A stretch of DNA of 38,435 nt from Candidatus Eiseniibacteriota bacterium (GCA_016178725.1 JACOSV010000057.1:1-38435), one strand, 5' to 3'; shown: positions 27,914 through 37,234, counted from the stretch's first letter. The notes: generated from the sequence alone by a model not told the origin. A program made the numbers and translations.

Positions 27914-29016
27914 CCCGCCGCGGACGGTGCGCCCACGGCGTCGAGCGCCGGCTCGAACGGCGCCTCGTTCAGCCGCCGCGCGCCGCCGGCTTCGACGACG
28001 ACGAGATCCTCGAGCCGCACGCCGAATCGCCCCGGGAGATAGACGCCGGGCTCGACGCTGTGCGTCATCCCGGCGAGAAGCGGCGCGTCATTCCCGGCGA
28101 CGAGATACGGCGGCTCGTGGATCTCGAGGCCGACGCCGTGGCCGGTGCGGTGGATGAAGTATTCGCCGTAGCCGGCGGCCGCGATCACGGCGCGCGCCGC
28201 GGCGTCCACCGCCGACGCCTTCGCGCCGGCGCGCGCGGCGGTGATCCCGGCGGCGCGCGACTCGTTGACAATCGCGTAGACGCGCGCGAAGTCCTCGGGC
28301 GGCCGGCCGAGCCAGAACGTGCGCGTGATGTCCGAGCCGTAGCCCTCGTGATACGCGCCGAGGTCGAGCAGCACGCATTCGCCGGCCGCGATCGCGCGAT
28401 CCGAGCTGCTGTGGTGGGGGAACGCCGCGTTCGCGCCGGCGGCGACGATCGCCCACGGCGACGTCTGGCCGACCGCCTCGAAGCGCGCGAGGATCGCGCC
28501 CGCCACCTGCCGCTCGGTGAGCCCGGGGCGCAGCGACGCCGCGGTCTCGGTGACGACGCGGTCGGCGTGGCGCGCCGCGGTCTTCATGCGCGCGATCTCT
28601 TCGGCGTCCTTCACCGCGCGGAGCGGCGCGATCACCGGCGCCGCCGCCCGGCACTGGGCGCGCGCCGCGAGCGTCAGGAGCGGCGCGGTGCGGAAGCCCT
28701 CGCCGAGCAGGAGCGAGCGCGCGTCGCCGACGCGCTTCGCGAGGCGCGCGAGCGGATCCTCGTCCTCGTCCCACACCTCGAGCGCGAGCCACGGGCACTC
28801 GCCGCCGAGCGCCTCGGCCTCGAGCCGGGGCACGAGCGCGAACGGCTCGCCGCGCGCCGGGAGCGCGAAGAGCACGAGCCGCTCGGTGACGCGCGCGTGG
28901 CCGCCGGTCAGCCAGAGGAAGTCGGCCGACGCCGGGATCAGCAGCCAGTCGGCCCGCTCGCGCGCGAGCGCTTCGCGCGCGGCGTCGAGCCGTGCGTCGC
29001 GACGGGGGGCGTTCAT
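27910..29016 (-). CDS. M24-family aminopeptidase (Xaa-Pro peptidase-like)
   Basis: A 368-residue pita-bread-fold metallopeptidase. The N-terminal creatinase-like domain is about residues 1-130 and the catalytic domain about 135-360. Metal ligands are visible in order: D in LLDLGAYHEGYGSD, D in SDITRTFWLG, H in RTGHGVGLEIHEPPYL, E in THSVEPGVYLPG and E in GVRLEDLVVVE. It probably removes N-terminal residues before proline in cytoplasmic peptides. It is the first gene of a minus-strand operon with the UvrD/RecB protein and the phosphatase. The ATG at 29016 lies 6 nt after a -10 element. Confidence 0.93.
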   Translation of the reverse strand: MNAPRRDARLDAAREALARERADWLLIPASADFLWLTGGHARVTERLVLFALPARGEPFALVPRLEAEALGGECPWLALEVWDEDEDPLARLAKRVGDARSLLLGEGFRTAPLLTLAARAQCRAAAPVIAPLRAVKDAEEIARMKTAARHADRVVTETAASLRPGLTERQVAGAILARFEAVGQTSPWAIVAAGANAAFPHHSSSDRAIAAGECVLLDLGAYHEGYGSDITRTFWLGRPPEDFARVYAIVNESRAAGITAARAGAKASAVDAAARAVIAAAGYGEYFIHRTGHGVGLEIHEPPYLVAGNDAPLLAGMTHSVEPGVYLPGRFGVRLEDLVVVEAGGARRLNEAPFEPALDAVGAPSAAG

Positions 29017-29022
29017 GCGCGC

Positions 29023-29051
29023 ACGCTAGCAAGACCGTTGCTCGCGGTAAA
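29023..29051 (-). promoter_or_regulatory. Promoter of the M24 peptidase operon (near-leaderless)
   Basis: On the minus strand, TTTACC (29051-29046), 17-nt spacer, TAGCGT (29028-29023), then 6 nt to the ATG. It physically overlaps the divergent promoter at 29038-29066. Confidence 0.45.
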
Positions 29052-29066
29052 GGCTGCGACTAGACT
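29038..29066 (+). promoter_or_regulatory. Promoter of the orphan SBP gene
   Basis: TTGCTC (29038-29043), 17-nt spacer, TAGACT (29061-29066) followed by GCGCG; the ATG is 10 nt after the -10. It overlaps the divergent M24 peptidase promoter by 14 bp, so the two may exclude each other. Confidence 0.5.
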
Positions 29067-29076
29067 GCGCGTCCCC

Positions 29077-30651
29077 ATGCTCGCACGCGCGCACGTCCGC
29101 CGGTCGCTGCCGCCGCCGGTGACGCTCGCGCTGGCGCTCGCCGCGTGCCTCGCGTGCGCGCTCGCCGGCTGCGGTCCCGCCGCGCCGCCGGCCACGACGT
29201 TCGTCTGGGCGGTGGGGCAGGGCGAGCCGCGCTTCGATCCCGCCGGTCCGCCCGATCCCGTGCGCTGGATGGTCGAGCGACTGCTCGATCAGGGGCTCGT
29301 CGTCGAGGACACGACCGGACGCGTCATGCCCGGCATCGCGCGCGCGTGGGACGTGCGCCCCGACGGGCTCACGTACACGTTCCATCTCCGGCCGGGCCTC
29401 GCGTTCGACGACGGCGCGCCGTGCACGAGCGCCGACGTGCGCCGTGCGCTCGAGTCGGGGCTCAACCGCCTCGACCATTCGGGATACGCGTGGCTGCTCT
29501 CGGCGATCGTCGGCGTGGATCACGCGCGGCCCGGTCGCCCGCTGCCGCCGCTCGGGATCGCCACGCCCGACGATCACACGCTGGTGCTGCGCCTCGCGCG
29601 CGCCGATCCGACGCTGCTGCGCAAGCTCGCGATCGCCGGCACGTCGATGCCGTGGCCCGCCGTCGCCACGCTCCCAGAGGCGGGTTGGCGCGGCGGCGTC
29701 GGGCCGTACCGGCTCGCGGCGCCCGCTCCCGGGCGCCGCATGGTGCTCGCGCGCGTGGCCGGCGACGGGCCCGACACCGTGCGGATCGAGTTTGCGGTCA
29801 CCGCGGCCCGTGGGCGGGCGCTGATGCGCCGCCGGCAGGTGGATCTGCTGTGGCCGGTGCCGGGCGGCCTGTTCGGCGAGGCGCCGCCCGCCGCGTACCG
29901 GGTCGTGACGCATCCGTCGCGGCCGACGCGACGTCTGTGGCTCGTCATGCGCGGCGATCTTCCGCCCACGACGCGCGCCGAGGCGCGCCGCGCGCTCGCG
30001 CTCGGCATGAATCGCCCCGACGTGATCGAGGCGCTCGGCGCGCGCGGCGCCGAGGTCGGACCGTGGCTTCCCGGCGGCCGCCCGCTCGACTTCCCGCCGC
30101 ACGACGTCGACGCCGCGCACGCCGCGCTCGATGGCGCGAACCTCGGCCGCTCGATGCACGTGGTGATGGCGTATCCGGCCGAGGGCGCCGCGACCGCCGA
30201 CGTCGCGCGGCCGTTGCAGAACGCATGGGCGCGCGCGGCGCTCGACGTCGAGCTGCGGCCGCTGCGCGGCGGGGCGTTCGCCGCCGAGGCGCTGTCGAAC
30301 GGCGGCGCGCAGCTGCTGCTGGTCGAGTCCGCGCCATGGTTCGACGATGCCGCGGCCGAGCTCGCGATGCTGGTCGAGACGCGCCGCGGGCCGCCGGTCG
30401 GCGGTTTCCACACCGGCTGGCGCACGCGCGATTTCGACCGCTGGGTCGGGCCGCAGCCGCCCGCGACGACCGTGGACCTGGACCTCGCGGCGCGTCGGCT
30501 GGAAGAAGATCTCGTGGCGATCCCGCTCGCGCGTCTGCCGTGGGTCTGGATCGAACGCGCGGGCGGGACGGCGGTTCGCGCCCACGCGCGCTACGGGCCC
30601 TGCGCGCAGGGCGCAACGAGCGCCTCGGGGGCCGCGCGCGGTTCCCGTTGA
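29077..30651 (+). CDS. Oligopeptide-type ABC substrate-binding lipoprotein (orphan)
   Basis: A 524-residue family 5 extracellular solute-binding protein (DppA/OppA-like). The lipoprotein signal ends with lipobox LAGC, acylated Cys at residue 32. Typical early motifs follow: LLDQGLVVEDTTGRVMPGIA, RPDGLTYTFHLRPGLAFDDG and CTSADVRRALES; a later ARRALALGMNRPDVIEAL also fits the family. No permease or ATPase genes of the Opp/Dpp type are adjacent, so it either supplies a transporter encoded elsewhere or has a different binding role. The short Ala/Gly/Arg-rich end is not recognised. The ATG at 29077 follows its own promoter. Confidence 0.88.
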   Translation: MLARAHVRRSLPPPVTLALALAACLACALAGCGPAAPPATTFVWAVGQGEPRFDPAGPPDPVRWMVERLLDQGLVVEDTTGRVMPGIARAWDVRPDGLTYTFHLRPGLAFDDGAPCTSADVRRALESGLNRLDHSGYAWLLSAIVGVDHARPGRPLPPLGIATPDDHTLVLRLARADPTLLRKLAIAGTSMPWPAVATLPEAGWRGGVGPYRLAAPAPGRRMVLARVAGDGPDTVRIEFAVTAARGRALMRRRQVDLLWPVPGGLFGEAPPAAYRVVTHPSRPTRRLWLVMRGDLPPTTRAEARRALALGMNRPDVIEALGARGAEVGPWLPGGRPLDFPPHDVDAAHAALDGANLGRSMHVVMAYPAEGAATADVARPLQNAWARAALDVELRPLRGGAFAAEALSNGGAQLLLVESAPWFDDAAAELAMLVETRRGPPVGGFHTGWRTRDFDRWVGPQPPATTVDLDLAARRLEEDLVAIPLARLPWVWIERAGGTAVRAHARYGPCAQGATSASGAARGSR

Positions 30652-30677
30652 CCCGGCGCGGGTCGGTCCCGTATCGT
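30648..30677 (+). promoter_or_regulatory. Promoter of the C25 peptidase gene
   Basis: TTGACC (30648-30653, overlapping the stop codon of the preceding gene), 18-nt spacer, TATCGT (30672-30677). Transcription near 30684 leaves a leader of about 140 nt, unlike the short leaders of neighbouring promoters. Confidence 0.5.
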
Positions 30678-30823
30678 TAGATCGTCTCGAAGGTTCCGGG
30701 CATACGACAACTCTGACGGACCGTGCTGATACGCCCGACCGATGCACCCCCCTGCGCCTGGGTCGGACGCGCTGCTCGTGCCACGCCAGCCGCCGCGAAC
30801 TTCCTCTCCCGGGAGTCATGCGC

Positions 30824-33800
30824 ATGAAGTGTTCGCCGCGCTCGATGGCGGGGCTCTTCCTCCTGCTCATCACCGCCTCCAGCGCCACTGCCGCGACGAC
30901 CACACTCGATCATCAATTCCGCTACGGCGCCGAGCGCTTCCGACTGGTCCCTTCGGTTCACGGGACCATCGTCGCGATGAAGGGCGCCTCGCGCGAGTTC
31001 ACGCCCGGTAAGCCGGACCTGCCGGTCGTCGGCGAGAACATCGAGATCCCCGCCGGCATGCGCGTCACCGGCGTCGAGGTGCGCTCGATCGTCACCGATC
31101 TCCTGAGCGCGAGCGCGCGCATCCCGGCGGCGATCAAGCCCAAGCCCGGACTCGAGCCGATCGAGCGCACCGCGCCCGATCCGGCGTGGTACGGACGCGC
31201 GGGCTTCCCCGAGGTGTCCAGCACCGCGCGCGTCACGACGCAGGGATGGATGCGCGGGCGCCACATGGTCGGGCTCGAGATCAATCCGGTGCGCTGGGAT
31301 GCGACGAGCGGCCGGCTGGAGCGCGTGTCGAGCGTGGACGTGCGGCTGACGATGGAGCCCGCCGTGGACAAGGACATGGCGCCGCGCGAGCGCATCGTGC
31401 CCGAGTTCGAGACCGACGGCTTCCACGCCGTGGCGAATCCGATGCTCGCGGGCCACCACACGCCGCAGCCGTTCATGGCGACGCAACTGCCGTCCGTGGA
31501 CGGGAGCCCGGTCGCCTACGTCATCATCACCACTGACGCGCTCGTCTCCGAGTTCCAGCGCCTCGCCGACTGGAAGACGCAGTCCGGCGTACCGTGCGTC
31601 GTGCGCACGCTGTCGTTCATCCACCAGCAGTATCCGTCCGGCGCCGACGACGCCGACCGCATGCGCCAGTTCATCCGCGACGCCTACAGCCGCTGGGGCA
31701 CCAAGTGGGTGCTGCTCGGCGGCGACACGCAGATCATTCCGTTCCGGTTCATCCACACCACGTTCTACGGCAGCGAGGACATCCCCTGCGATCTCTACTT
31801 CTCGTCGGTCGACGGGAACTGGAACGCGGACGGCGACAACCTCTACGGCGAGGGTTACAACGGCGCCGGGGATCCGGGCGACAGCGCCGACCTCTACCCC
31901 GAGGTGTACGTGGGCCGCGCGCCCGTGGTCACGGCCGCGGACGTGCACCTGTTCGTGAACAAGAACTTCCAGTACACGCGCACGCCGGTCGGCGACTACG
32001 AGCATCTGGTGCAGTTCTTCGCGCAGGTGCTGTTCCCGCAGCCCTGGACGCCGGGCACGCCGACCACGCTCGACGGCGCCGAGCTCGCCGAGGAAGTGCT
32101 GCCCTCGCTGCAGGCGAACCCGGCGATCCACTATCTGCGCCAGTACCAGAACTACACGGATCCGCGCTGGCAACCGGGCTCGCTTCCCGAGTCCCGCCAG
32201 GTCGTGCTCGACTCGCTGAACGCCGGCTACAACATGGAGATCCACATCGGCCACGGCTATCGCAACGTGATGTCGTGCGGCGACGCGAACCTCACCAACT
32301 CCGATGCGCTCGGGCTCACCAACGGCAACCGGCTGATGAACCTGTACGCGATCGACTGCACGTCGAACGCGATCGACTACCCCTGCATCGGCGAGGCGTT
32401 CCTCCTCGCGCCGAACGGCGGCGCGGTCACCAACATCGGCTCGTCACGGCTCGACTTCCCGTACTCGGGCCGCGCGTTCCAGGACCAGTACTTCCAGCAG
32501 ATGTTCGAGGACAGCGTCACGTCGGTGGGCCAGGCGCAGGCGATGCAGAAGGTACCGTTCATCAGCACGTCCACGACCGACAACATCAACCGCTGGACCG
32601 AGACGACGCTGCTCATGCTCGGCGATCCCGAGCTGCACCAGTGGATCAGCAAGCCGCGCATCCTCACCGTCACCCATCCCGCGACCTTCGCCTTGAGCGA
32701 GACGACGATGACGGTCAACGTGAAGATCGCCGGTGTGCCGCTCTACGGCGCGCGCGTCACGCTCGACAAGGCGGGCGAAGACTATCGCAGCGTCACGACC
32801 GACGGCGCCGGCAACGCGGTCGTCGACTTCCGTCCCGGCACCACCGGCAGCCTGTACGTCACGGTCACCGGGTTCAACTGCAAGCCGCTGCAGGACACCG
32901 TCACCGTCACCGCCGCGGCCGCGCCGGTGGTCGTGCATCTCCCGCCGGTCATCACCGACGACAACAACAGCGGTCGGACGGGCAACGGCGACGGGTTCCT
33001 CGATGCCGGCGAGATCGTGGACATGCGCGTGCCGCTCACCAACGTCGGCGGCTCGGCCGCGACCATCGTGAACGCCGTGCTGGCGACGACCGACGCACAG
33101 GTGACGATCTCGTCGCCGTCGGTCGCGTACGGCACGATCAGCTCCGGTTGGACCTCGGGCGGCGCGCCGGGATTCCGCCTCACGCTGCCCTACACGACGG
33201 GCGACCAGCGCGAGATCCCGTTCACGCTCTCGATCACGGACGGGGGAGGGCGGCACTACCTCCAACGCTTCACAGTCACGATGCGGGCGCCCGATCTCCG
33301 CCAGTTCAGCCACACCGTGTCCGATCCGACCGGGAACAACAACGGCATCGCCGACGCGGGCGAGACGATCAACCTCACGGTCAAGCTGCGCAATCTCGGG
33401 ACCGGCACCGGGAACAACGTGACGGCGATCCTGCGCAACTACGACGGCCTCGCCGTCGTCTCGGACAGCACATCGGCGTTCGGAGTCATCGCCCCCGGGG
33501 CCGAGGTGGCGGGCGATCCGTTCACCTTCCAGTACAACAGCACGTCGGCGAAGTTCGAGCTGCGGATCTCGGACACCTACGGGCTGATCGCGGCGCCGAC
33601 GTTCGATCTCGTGCGGCCCGCGACGCCGACGCAGCTCCACGCGTCCGGCAGCCAGAGCGCGATCTCGGTCACGTGGACGAAAGTGGGATCGTCCGATCTG
33701 CTCGGGTACAACATCTATCACAGCGTCAACGGCGGCCCGTATTCCAAGGTGAACACCGTGCCGACCGATCGCACGGCGTACTACCAGGACGAGGGGCTCA

Positions 33801-35509
33801 CCCCGCTCACCAACTACTTCTACATCATCACCGCCGTCGACAGCTCCGGGAACGAGTCCGGGCTCTCGGGCGCCGTCAACACCAGCACCAATCCGCCGAA
33901 CCACGCGATCTTCCCGATCGAGATGGGCCAGGCCACGCCCGCGTCGGTGGCGATCGATTACGTCTATCAGGCGACGATGATGGACATCTTCGCGGGATCC
34001 AACCTGATGTACGCGTGGCACGCGGACGGCACGGCGCCGCTCGACGCCGACGGCACGTCCGTCACGTACGGCGACTTCTCGTTGCGCGGGGCGTACTTCG
34101 CCGCCGGCGCATCACTCGCCAAGCTCGACAAGGTCAACTGGAGCATCATCTCGCCCTCCTGGGATTCGACGCGGGTCTACGTCTTCGACAAGCAGGGCAA
34201 CGTGCGCGCCGGCTGGCCGGTCGTCACATCCGATCCCGTGTGGTCGTGCGTCTCGGTCGGCGATCTCAACGGCGATGGTTCGAACCAGCTGGTGTTCGGC
34301 TCCAACGGAACCCGGATCTACGCGTTCCGCTCCAACGGGACCGAGTGGATGGACGGGGACTCGAACCCGTCCACGATCGGCGTGTTCAAGATTCTGCCCG
34401 CGGGCTTCAACCCCGGAACGCCGGCGCTCGCCGACATCGAGAACACCGGCAAGCTCGACGTCATCTATGGCGGGGCGGACGGCAACCTCTACGTGTGGCG
34501 GCCCGACGGCACCAACGTCCCCGGCTTCCCGGTGATGACCGCGCCCAACATCCGCAGCTCGCCCGCGGTCGGCTACCTCGACGGCGTGGGCGACACTCAC
34601 CTGGACATCGTGCTGCTCGCGCCCAACGACTCGCTCTACGTGTTCAAGACCGACGGCGGTCGCCGGACCGGATTCCCCGTCTACTGCCCCTCGATGCTGA
34701 TGAGCAAGAATCCCTCGCCGGCGCTCGCCGACATGAACAACGACGGATTTCTCGACATCGTCGCGGCGGGCGAGGACGGGAAGATCTACGTCTACGACCG
34801 GAACGGAAACGCGCTGCCGGCGTTCGCCAGCTCGCGCTACAGCAATCTCACGAGCGCCGTCTCGGAGAGCAGCCCGGTGGTGGCCGACATCGACGGCGAC
34901 GGCCTGCCCGACATCGTGATGGGCGACGAGAACGGCGTGCTCAACGGGATCTCCGGGACCGGTGCCGTGCTGCCCGGGTTCCCGATCCAGCTCGGCGGCG
35001 AGGTGCGCGGCACACCCGCGCTCTGCGACTGCGACGGCGACGGCAAGAGCGAGATCGTCGTCTCGTCGTGGGACCGCAACACGTACGTCTGGGATTACGA
35101 CTTCGCGTTCTCGCCCGCCGGCCCGCCGCCGTGGCCGCAGTTCATGCACGACGCGCGGCGCACCGGGCTCGCGTCGAATCCGGCGTTCACGGGTGTCGGC
35201 CTGCCCGGCGTCGCGAACCGGATCACGCGGGTCGAGCTCGAGTCGCCGGCGCCGAACCCCGTGCGCACGACGAGCCGGATCGCGTGGGCGGTGCCGACTG
35301 ACCGCGCCGGCGCGCCGCTCGATCTCGCGATCTTCGATCTCGCGGGACGCCGCGTGACCACGCTCGCCGCCGGGACCGCGACGGCGGGGCGGTTCGCGGT
35401 CGAATGGGACGCGAGCGCTCGCGGTGCGCATCACACCGGCGGGATCTACTTCGTCCGTCTGCGTCTCGGACCCACGGTGGAGTCGCGCAAGCTCATCGTG
35501 ATGCCGTAG
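30824..35509 (+). CDS. Secreted C25 (gingipain-like) peptidase with FN3, beta-propeller and FlgD-type tail
   Basis: A 1561-residue exported multidomain protein. It has a signal peptide (KCSPRSMAGLFLLLITASSA, cleavage near ATA), a propeptide-like region, and a C25 cysteine-peptidase domain at about 225-600 with the catalytic pair H477 (IHIGHGYRN) and C512 (AIDCTSN). Beta-sandwich domains of CARDB type follow, then a fibronectin type III domain (about 930-1020) and FG-GAP/VCBS-like repeats (about 1140-1420; VGDLNGDGSNQLVFGSNG, VADIDGDGLPDIVMGDENG). The end is a FlgD-type Ig domain (about 1470-1561) starting ESPAPNPV and finishing VESRKLIVMP, the usual FCB-group surface/sorting tail. The ATG at 30824 has GGAG 8 nt upstream; one at 30818 is too close to it. 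Confidence 0.93.
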   Translation: MKCSPRSMAGLFLLLITASSATAATTTLDHQFRYGAERFRLVPSVHGTIVAMKGASREFTPGKPDLPVVGENIEIPAGMRVTGVEVRSIVTDLLSASARIPAAIKPKPGLEPIERTAPDPAWYGRAGFPEVSSTARVTTQGWMRGRHMVGLEINPVRWDATSGRLERVSSVDVRLTMEPAVDKDMAPRERIVPEFETDGFHAVANPMLAGHHTPQPFMATQLPSVDGSPVAYVIITTDALVSEFQRLADWKTQSGVPCVVRTLSFIHQQYPSGADDADRMRQFIRDAYSRWGTKWVLLGGDTQIIPFRFIHTTFYGSEDIPCDLYFSSVDGNWNADGDNLYGEGYNGAGDPGDSADLYPEVYVGRAPVVTAADVHLFVNKNFQYTRTPVGDYEHLVQFFAQVLFPQPWTPGTPTTLDGAELAEEVLPSLQANPAIHYLRQYQNYTDPRWQPGSLPESRQVVLDSLNAGYNMEIHIGHGYRNVMSCGDANLTNSDALGLTNGNRLMNLYAIDCTSNAIDYPCIGEAFLLAPNGGAVTNIGSSRLDFPYSGRAFQDQYFQQMFEDSVTSVGQAQAMQKVPFISTSTTDNINRWTETTLLMLGDPELHQWISKPRILTVTHPATFALSETTMTVNVKIAGVPLYGARVTLDKAGEDYRSVTTDGAGNAVVDFRPGTTGSLYVTVTGFNCKPLQDTVTVTAAAAPVVVHLPPVITDDNNSGRTGNGDGFLDAGEIVDMRVPLTNVGGSAATIVNAVLATTDAQVTISSPSVAYGTISSGWTSGGAPGFRLTLPYTTGDQREIPFTLSITDGGGRHYLQRFTVTMRAPDLRQFSHTVSDPTGNNNGIADAGETINLTVKLRNLGTGTGNNVTAILRNYDGLAVVSDSTSAFGVIAPGAEVAGDPFTFQYNSTSAKFELRISDTYGLIAAPTFDLVRPATPTQLHASGSQSAISVTWTKVGSSDLLGYNIYHSVNGGPYSKVNTVPTDRTAYYQDEGLTPLTNYFYIITAVDSSGNESGLSGAVNTSTNPPNHAIFPIEMGQATPASVAIDYVYQATMMDIFAGSNLMYAWHADGTAPLDADGTSVTYGDFSLRGAYFAAGASLAKLDKVNWSIISPSWDSTRVYVFDKQGNVRAGWPVVTSDPVWSCVSVGDLNGDGSNQLVFGSNGTRIYAFRSNGTEWMDGDSNPSTIGVFKILPAGFNPGTPALADIENTGKLDVIYGGADGNLYVWRPDGTNVPGFPVMTAPNIRSSPAVGYLDGVGDTHLDIVLLAPNDSLYVFKTDGGRRTGFPVYCPSMLMSKNPSPALADMNNDGFLDIVAAGEDGKIYVYDRNGNALPAFASSRYSNLTSAVSESSPVVADIDGDGLPDIVMGDENGVLNGISGTGAVLPGFPIQLGGEVRGTPALCDCDGDGKSEIVVSSWDRNTYVWDYDFAFSPAGPPPWPQFMHDARRTGLASNPAFTGVGLPGVANRITRVELESPAPNPVRTTSRIAWAVPTDRAGAPLDLAIFDLAGRRVTTLAAGTATAGRFAVEWDASARGAHHTGGIYFVRLRLGPTVESRKLIVMP

Positions 35510-35558
35510 ACGCCGCGAGGGCCGCCCGCGGTGATGGGCCCCGAGCGGCCCCCTCGCC

Positions 35559-35588
35559 TTGACCGACCGTGAAGCCCGCCCGTAGCTT
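35559..35588 (+). promoter_or_regulatory. Promoter of gltX (leaderless)
   Basis: TTGACC (35559-35564), 18-nt spacer, TAGCTT (35583-35588), then 6 nt (CGCGCC) to the ATG at 35595. Transcription should start at or immediately beside the start codon. Confidence 0.55.
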
Positions 35589-35594
35589 CGCGCC

Positions 35595-37067
35595 ATGAGC
35601 GTCCGCGTTCGATTCGCGCCCAGCCCGACCGGCTACCTGCACGTCGGCGGCGCGCGCACCGCCCTCTACAATTACCTGCACGCCCGCCGCGCCGGCGGCG
35701 TGTTCGTGCTGCGCATCGAGGACACCGACGCCGAGCGCTCGACGCCCGAGTCGCTCGCGGCGATCTACGACAGCATGCGCTGGCTCGGGCTCGCGTGGGA
35801 CGAGGGCCCGGACGCCGGCGGCGCGCACGGCCCGTACATCCAGTCCGAGCGCCGCGCGCGCTACCGCGCGCACGCGGGCACGCTGCTCGCGGCCCGCCGC
35901 GCGTATCCCTGCTACTGCACACCCGCCGAGCTCGAGGCGCGGCGCGAGCAGCAGCTCGCCCGCGGCGAGCCGCCGCGCTACGACGGGCGCTGCCGGGCGC
36001 TCGACGCCGCGGCGCGCGCAGCGCACGAGGCCGCGGGCCGTCCCGCGGCGCTGCGCTTCGCGCTCGAGGACTCGGGCGAGGTCGCCTGGGACGACGCGGT
36101 GCGCGGGCGCGTCGCGTTCCGCAGCGACGTGCTGGACGATTTCGTCATCCTACGCTCGGACGGGTTGCCGACCTACAACTTCGCGTGCGTCGTGGACGAT
36201 CACGAGATGGAGATCAGCGACGTGATCCGCGGCGACGATCACATCTCGAACACGCCCCGGCAGATCCTGCTCGACCGCGCGTTCGGCTGGACGCCGCCCC
36301 GGTTCGCGCACGTGCCGATGATCCTCGGCAGCGACGGCACGCGACTCTCGAAGCGCCACGGCGCGACCTCGGTCTCGTCCTACCGCGACATGGGGATCCT
36401 GCCCGAGGCGCTGGTCAACTTCCTGGCGCTGCTCGGCTGGTCGCTCGACGGACAGCGCGAGCTGTTCAGCCTCGCCGAGCTCGAGCAGCTCTTTTCGATC
36501 GATCGCGTCGGCTCGAACCCGGCGATCTTCAACATCGAGAAGCTCGAGTGGATGAACGGCCAGCACATGAAGCGGCTCGCCGAGGACGACCGCCTCGCGC
36601 GGGTCGAGGCGTTCCTCGCCGCGCACGGGAGGGACGTGAGCGCGCATCCGCGCGAGTGGCGCGCGGCCCTCGTGCGCGCGATCGGCGACCGTCTGAAGAC
36701 GCTCGCCGATGCCGAGCGCTACGGCGCGTTCGCGCTCGACGACGCGCTCGCGGTGGATCCGATCGCGTGGAGCGAGCTGCTCGAGAAGCCCGACGTCGGC
36801 CCGCGGCTCGCGTCGCTCGCCGATCGCGTCGCCGCGGACTCGGAGTTCTCCCTCGCGAGCCTCGAGCAGGTGACGCGCGGACTCGCCGCCGAGCTCGGCA
36901 TCAAGGCGGGCGATCTCATGTCGGCGGCGCGCGTGGCGCTCACCGGGCGCAAGGTCGCGCCGGGACTGTTCGAGGTGATGACGCTGCTCGGGCGCGAGAA
37001 GGCGGTGCGCCGGCTGCGCGATGCGGCGTCGCGCTGGGCTGAGGAGCGGCAGGCGCGAACCGTTTGA
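35595..37067 (+). CDS. gltX: Glutamyl-tRNA synthetase
   Basis: A 490-residue class I aminoacyl-tRNA synthetase that charges tRNA-Glu. The HIGH-type motif is in RFAPSPTGYLHVGGARTALY (residues 5-24), followed by RIEDTDAERS, the active-site LPTYNFACVVDDHEMEISDV stretch and the KMSKS-type loop TRLSKRHGATSVSSY. The C-terminal anticodon-binding domain is present and length is normal. tRNA-Gln(CTG) and tRNA-Glu(CTC) genes lie immediately downstream. If this genome lacks GlnRS the enzyme would be non-discriminating and charge both, but the sequence here cannot decide that. No Shine-Dalgarno precedes the ATG at 35595. Confidence 0.97.
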   Translation: MSVRVRFAPSPTGYLHVGGARTALYNYLHARRAGGVFVLRIEDTDAERSTPESLAAIYDSMRWLGLAWDEGPDAGGAHGPYIQSERRARYRAHAGTLLAARRAYPCYCTPAELEARREQQLARGEPPRYDGRCRALDAAARAAHEAAGRPAALRFALEDSGEVAWDDAVRGRVAFRSDVLDDFVILRSDGLPTYNFACVVDDHEMEISDVIRGDDHISNTPRQILLDRAFGWTPPRFAHVPMILGSDGTRLSKRHGATSVSSYRDMGILPEALVNFLALLGWSLDGQRELFSLAELEQLFSIDRVGSNPAIFNIEKLEWMNGQHMKRLAEDDRLARVEAFLAAHGRDVSAHPREWRAALVRAIGDRLKTLADAERYGAFALDDALAVDPIAWSELLEKPDVGPRLASLADRVAADSEFSLASLEQVTRGLAAELGIKAGDLMSAARVALTGRKVAPGLFEVMTLLGREKAVRRLRDAASRWAEERQARTV

Positions 37068-37118
37068 GCCGCGCGGGACGCGGCTGCAACGCGAGTGGAG
37101 TCGCGCGCGCCGCGTTGC

Positions 37119-37147
37119 TTGTCGGTGCCGAAACCGTTTGCTAGATT
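37119..37147 (+). promoter_or_regulatory. Promoter of tRNA-Gln
   Basis: TTGTCG (37119-37124), 17-nt spacer, TAGATT (37142-37147). The 13-mer TTGCTAGATTGCG spanning the -10 is repeated exactly at the tRNA-Glu promoter (38062-38074). The tRNA begins 16 nt after the -10. Confidence 0.6.
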
Positions 37148-37163
37148 GCGGCGCCACATTCGC

Positions 37164-37234
37164 TGCCCGGTGGTGTAACGGTAGCACGACTGGCTCTGGA
37201 CCAGTTAGTCGAGGTTCGAATCCTTGCCGGGCAG
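37164..37234 (+). tRNA. tRNA-Gln (anticodon CTG)
   Basis: The acceptor stem TGCCCGG (37164-37170) pairs with CCGGGCA (37227-37233), then discriminator G37234 and an encoded CCA (37235-37237). The anticodon stem ACTGG/CCAGT encloses loop CTCTGGA with anticodon CTG at 37196-37198, reading CAG. The T arm contains GGTTCGAATCC. It lies between gltX and a creatininase-family gene whose ATG starts 35 nt after the CCA, so a tRNA-mRNA cotranscript is likely. Confidence 0.97.

Noticed and set aside
30678-30823. Riboswitch in the 140-nt leader of the C25 peptidase gene
   Set aside because: No known riboswitch core is recognisable by eye; the leader length alone is not evidence.
31594-35301. A 1235-codon alternative plus-strand frame inside the C25 peptidase gene
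   Set aside because: Arg/His-rich shadow with no domains; the overlapping frame has a signal peptide, catalytic residues and a sorting tail.
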